NCBI GenBank assembly: GCA_021805275.1 | Contig: JAJZFQ010000259.1 | Coordinates: 62,001 to 126,000, forward strand | Direction: 5' to 3' | DNA from: Pseudomonadota bacterium | GTDB taxonomy: Bacteria; Pseudomonadota; Gammaproteobacteria; Steroidobacterales; Steroidobacteraceae | Length of the DNA: 64,000 nucleotides | Shown here: positions 60,889-64,000 of the stretch, piece by piece | How positions within the stretch are numbered: the first letter of the stretch is position 1 | How the letters are laid out: each line of letters opens with the position of its first letter | The notes under the pieces: generated by a model | Told to the model about the DNA's origin: nothing | Seen by the model: the letters and a program-made list of their open reading frames with translations, nothing else | The model's database searches: none | Made by a program: the position numbers and the translations under genes

Positions 60889-63009
60889 ATGAGCCAGGAC
60901 GTCGTTTCACTCGCCATCGAGGACGGCATTGCCGTCGTCACGATCAGCAATCCCCCCGTCAACGTCATCAGCGCCGCGGTGCGCGCCGGCTTGAACGAGG
61001 CGCTGACGGTCCTCGGTGCCCGCGCCGATGTGCGTGCCGTGGTGCTCGCCGCCGAGGGAAGCACCTTCTGTTCGGGCGCCGATATCGCGGAATTCTCCGG
61101 ACCCCCGAAGGAGGCGGAGTATCGCGACTTGTTCCGCCGGCTCGAACAGCTCCCGGTCCCGCTGGTCGTCGCGCTGCACGGGACGGTGCTCGGCGGGGGC
61201 CTCGAGTTGTCCCTCGCCTGTCACTACCGCATCGCGGCGCCAGAGGCGCGGCTGGGGCTGCCGGAACTGACGCTCGGGATCATTCCGGGCGCCGGTGGCA
61301 CGCAGCGCATGCCGCGCCTGATCGGGCTGGAGCAGACCCTGGAGCTGCTGTTCAGCGGCCGTCCGGTCAGCGCGCAGCGCGCACTCGAGCTGGGGTTCAT
61401 CGATCGCATCGCCGAGGGGACGTTGCGCACGGCGGCCGTGGCCTACGCGCGCTCGCTCGTGCAGGCCGGCAGCGGGGCGCGCCGCACCTGCGATAGAGCC
61501 ATTGATCCGCAGAGCGCGACGCCGCAGATCATTGAACGTCTCACGGCGCAGGCGAAGCGGCAATTTCCGCATCGTGTGGCACCCCTGAGCGCCATCGAGG
61601 CGGTCGGTGCCGCGCTGCGCCTGCCCTTCGAGGCCGGGCTGCTGCGCGAGGAGCAGATTGCCAACCGGTCGAAGGAGACGATCGAGGCGAAGGCACAGAT
61701 TCATGTGTTCTTCGCCGAGCGGGAGACTCGCAAGATCCCCGGCCTCACCGCCGGCGTGCCGCGCCACATCCGCCACGCCGCCATCATCGGTGCTGGAACC
61801 ATGGGCAGCGGGATCGCCATCTCGTTCGCCAATGCGGGCATCGGGGTGACGCTGCTGGATGTCAGTGAGGAGGCCGTCGGGCGCGGACGGCAGACCATTG
61901 CGGACACGTACGCCTCGATGGTCAAGCGCGCCCGCATCAGCGCGCAGGAGCGGGACAGGCGCCTCGCGCTCATCCGCGGCGCGACGGATTACGAGACGCT
62001 GCGCGATGCCGATGTCGTCGTGGAGGCTGTATTCGAGAAGATGGAGCTCAAGAAGCGCATCTTCGCCCGCCTCGACCAGCTCGCCAAGGCCGGCGCGATC
62101 CTCGCGACCAACACCTCGACCCTGGACATCAACGAGATCGCAGCGGCGACCGCCCGTCCGCAGGAGGTGATCGGCCTGCATTTCTTCTCGCCCGCGCACG
62201 TCATGCCGCTTCTCGAGGTGATCAGAGCGGATGCGACCTCGCTCGCCACGATCGGTGCGGCCATGGACCTGGCGAAGCTGCTGCGCAAGACACCCGTGCT
62301 CGCCAGGGTGTGCTACGGCTTCATCGGCAATCGCATGATGGAGGGCTACGCGCGCGAAGCCCAGCGCATGGTGCTGGAGGGCGCGACGCCACGGCAGGTC
62401 GACTCCGCGCTGGAGAACTTCGGGATGGCCATGGGAATACTCGCGGTGTTCGACATGGCCGGCATCGATGTCGGGGTCAACGTGCACAAGTCGAACGCCG
62501 CGAGGTATCCGCCCGATCCGACGTATTACCAGGCCGACATCGCGCTGCATGCGGCTAGTCGCCTGGGTCAGAAGAACGGCCGGGGGTACTACAAGTACCT
62601 GCCGGGAGAGCGTACCCGCCAGGATGACCCGGAGGCTATCGCTATCCTGCGCGAGCAGGCGAGGAAGCTCGGCGTGCCGCAGAGCGAGCATACCGAGGCT
62701 GAGATTCTCGAGCGGTGCCTGTATCCGCTGCTCAATGAGGGCCTGCGCATTCTCGAGGAGGGTGTGGCGTTGCGCGCCGGCGACATCGACGTCGTCTGGA
62801 CCTCGGGCTACGGCTTTCCGCGCTATCGCGGCGGCCCGATGTTCCATGCCGATACCATCGGATTGAGCACGTTGCACGAGGGCATGCTGAGGTACCGCGA
62901 GCGGTTCGGTCCCATGCACTGGGAGCCTGCGCCGCTGCTCGCGCGGCTCGTCAGGGAAGGCCGATCGCTCGCCGAGTGGAGTCGCGAGCACCTCGCGCAA
63001 CCGCGCTGA
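60889..63009 (+). CDS. Bifunctional enoyl-CoA hydratase / 3-hydroxyacyl-CoA dehydrogenase
   Basis: A 706-residue FadB/peroxisomal-type multifunctional enzyme. Enoyl-CoA hydratase domain first (about 1-190; FCSGADIAEF near 60, HGTVLGGGLELSLACHYRIA near 98, ELTLGIIPGAGGTQRMPRL near 126). The dehydrogenase NAD fold follows (AAIIGAGTMGSGIAISFANA near 300) with HFFSPAHVMPLLEVI near 435, and two C-terminal dehydrogenase repeats. It converts 2-enoyl-CoA to 3-oxoacyl-CoA. The ATG at 60889 follows GAGGAG. No thiolase is next to it. Confidence 0.93.
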   Translation: MSQDVVSLAIEDGIAVVTISNPPVNVISAAVRAGLNEALTVLGARADVRAVVLAAEGSTFCSGADIAEFSGPPKEAEYRDLFRRLEQLPVPLVVALHGTVLGGGLELSLACHYRIAAPEARLGLPELTLGIIPGAGGTQRMPRLIGLEQTLELLFSGRPVSAQRALELGFIDRIAEGTLRTAAVAYARSLVQAGSGARRTCDRAIDPQSATPQIIERLTAQAKRQFPHRVAPLSAIEAVGAALRLPFEAGLLREEQIANRSKETIEAKAQIHVFFAERETRKIPGLTAGVPRHIRHAAIIGAGTMGSGIAISFANAGIGVTLLDVSEEAVGRGRQTIADTYASMVKRARISAQERDRRLALIRGATDYETLRDADVVVEAVFEKMELKKRIFARLDQLAKAGAILATNTSTLDINEIAAATARPQEVIGLHFFSPAHVMPLLEVIRADATSLATIGAAMDLAKLLRKTPVLARVCYGFIGNRMMEGYAREAQRMVLEGATPRQVDSALENFGMAMGILAVFDMAGIDVGVNVHKSNAARYPPDPTYYQADIALHAASRLGQKNGRGYYKYLPGERTRQDDPEAIAILREQARKLGVPQSEHTEAEILERCLYPLLNEGLRILEEGVALRAGDIDVVWTSGYGFPRYRGGPMFHADTIGLSTLHEGMLRYRERFGPMHWEPAPLLARLVREGRSLAEWSREHLAQPR

Positions 63010-63055
63010 GCAAACCACAGGTCACGGGCCGTCCGAATCGTCTGCGAGAGCTGTC

Positions 63056-63919
63056 ATGAATCTACACGAACTGGTCGCCATCGATGTTCACACCCACGCC
63101 GAAGTCTCCTGCCGCCAGCCGGCCGACGAGGTCTGGCGGGAATACGAGGAGGCGGCATCGAAGTACTTCAAATCGGGCAAGCGCCCGACGATCGCCGAGA
63201 CCGTCGCCTATTACCGCGAGCGCCGCATCGGCCTGGTGATGTTCACGGTCGACTCCGAGAGCGAGATTGGCGCCCGCCGGATCCCGAACGAGGAGGTCGC
63301 CGAGGCCGCGCAGGCGAACAGCGACATCATGATCGCGTTCGCGAGCATCGACCCGCACAAGGGAAAGTTCGGCGTGCGGGAAGCCCGGCGACTGATCAGG
63401 GACCATGGCATCAAGGGCTTCAAGTTCCATCCGACGACCCAGGGATTCTTCCCCAACGACCGGATGGCCTATCCGCTCTACGAGGTCATCGCCGAGCACA
63501 AGCTCCCCGCCATCTTCCACAGCGGCCATTCCGGCATCGGCACTGGCATGCCAGGCGGCGGAGGGCTGCGTCTGAAATATTCCAATCCCATCCATCTGGA
63601 TGACGTCGCGGCGGACTTTCCCGACATGACCGTCATCATCGCGCACCCTTCCTGGCCTTGGCAGGACGAGGCGTTGTCGGTCTGCCTGCACAAGCCGAAC
63701 GTCTACATCGATCTCTCGGGCTGGTCGCCGAAGTACTTTCCGGCGCAGCTGGTGCAGTACGCCAACTCACAGCTGAAGCACAAGATGCTGTTCGGGTCCG
63801 ACTTCCCGCTGATCAGCCCCGACCGCTGGATCAAAGACTTCAAAGAGGCGGCGTTCAAGCCGGAGGTCCATGAGCTCATCTTGAAGGACAATGCCATCGC
63901 GGCGCTCGGCCTTCGGTGA
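63056..63919 (+). CDS. Amidohydrolase-2 family hydrolase/decarboxylase
   Basis: A 287-residue TIM-barrel metal enzyme. The metal motif HTH lies in VAIDVHTHAEVSC near residue 13, further ligand candidates in FHSGHSGIG near 155 and IAHPSWPWQDEA near 196, and the catalytic Asp in LFGSDFPLISP near 248. The family includes decarboxylases and ring-opening hydrolases of aromatic pathways (for example LigI, LigJ, LigW types); the substrate is unknown. It follows the FadB-like gene by 46 bases and probably shares its operon. Confidence 0.88.
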   Translation: MNLHELVAIDVHTHAEVSCRQPADEVWREYEEAASKYFKSGKRPTIAETVAYYRERRIGLVMFTVDSESEIGARRIPNEEVAEAAQANSDIMIAFASIDPHKGKFGVREARRLIRDHGIKGFKFHPTTQGFFPNDRMAYPLYEVIAEHKLPAIFHSGHSGIGTGMPGGGGLRLKYSNPIHLDDVAADFPDMTVIIAHPSWPWQDEALSVCLHKPNVYIDLSGWSPKYFPAQLVQYANSQLKHKMLFGSDFPLISPDRWIKDFKEAAFKPEVHELILKDNAIAALGLR

Positions 63920-64000
63920 GCCGTCTGGGCGACCCGGACTGGCGGTTCGAGCGGCACTGCGATAATTCCTTCTGCAGTCAATGGGTTGCGGCGTCTGCGT

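Noticed and set aside
1..64000. CRISPR arrays, prophage, insertion sequences, tRNA or rRNA genes
   Set aside because: No regularly spaced repeats, transposase or phage proteins, or recognisable RNA gene sequences were found on reading.

Overview
This is a 64 kb stretch of GC-rich chromosome (roughly two thirds G+C) packed with short-gapped or ATGA-overlapping operons. Gene content (UbiUVT, an FNR-type regulator with an iron-sulfur cluster, a HAE1-type RND pump, CydABXDC, RlmKL, RraA, PuuABD) points to a free-living, facultatively anaerobic gammaproteobacterium. The species cannot be told from the sequence alone. No rRNA, tRNA, CRISPR array, insertion sequence or prophage was recognised; this looks like core or metabolic chromosome with one decayed gene.

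Layout. (1) 1-5031, minus strand: an ECF sigma factor and its RskA-type anti-sigma factor, followed by a fatty-acid desaturase, an FAD oxidoreductase, a DUF1365 protein and a cyclopropane-fatty-acid synthase that runs off the left edge. This looks like a stress-controlled membrane-lipid remodelling module. (2) 5497-11978, plus: cytochrome bd oxidase genes cydA-cydB-cydX-cydD-cydC. (3) 12142-17087: a secreted protein of unknown function and a two-gene RND efflux system. (4) 17118-23874: an oxygen-independent ubiquinone locus (ubiD, ubiU, ubiV, ubiT) with an FNR-family regulator and a B12-binding radical SAM gene; three near-perfect FNR boxes lie at matching distances from plausible -10 elements. 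(5) 23990-29921: a decayed carboxylesterase, a secreted protein of unknown function, sodB, a CLC chloride-channel family gene and rlmKL. (6) 29891-37283: a ribbon-helix-helix regulator divergent from a six-gene hydrogenase-4-like operon (hyfBCEFG-I). Its large subunit has lost all four cysteines that would hold the Ni-Fe centre, so it is an Ehr-type (energy-converting-hydrogenase-related) complex, not a hydrogenase.

(7) 37300-40215: an HD-GYP protein, divergent from asd. The asd leader holds a 24-codon ORF rich in Lys, Thr and Met codons, plus three mutually exclusive hairpins ending in an intrinsic terminator, which reads as an undescribed transcription attenuator. (8) 40235-51738: polyamine genes (puuB, puuD, puuA, agmatine deiminase, an APC permease) mixed with polyphosphate glucokinase, an aminotransferase, a Nudix hydrolase, isocitrate dehydrogenase and a threonine-dehydratase-like enzyme. 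(9) 51933-57889: rraA, a LysR regulator, an aldo/keto reductase, protocatechuate 4,5-dioxygenase (ligAB), a second LysR regulator and a MetF-like reductase, suggesting methoxylated-aromatic catabolism. (10) 58394-63919: an acyl-CoA dehydrogenase, a MarR regulator with its own palindromic operator, a FadB-like bifunctional enzyme and an amidohydrolase, a beta-oxidation-like catabolic cluster.

The strongest leads are the cysteine-less Ehr complex with its putative operator, the asd attenuator, and the small FNR regulon around the anaerobic ubiquinone genes.
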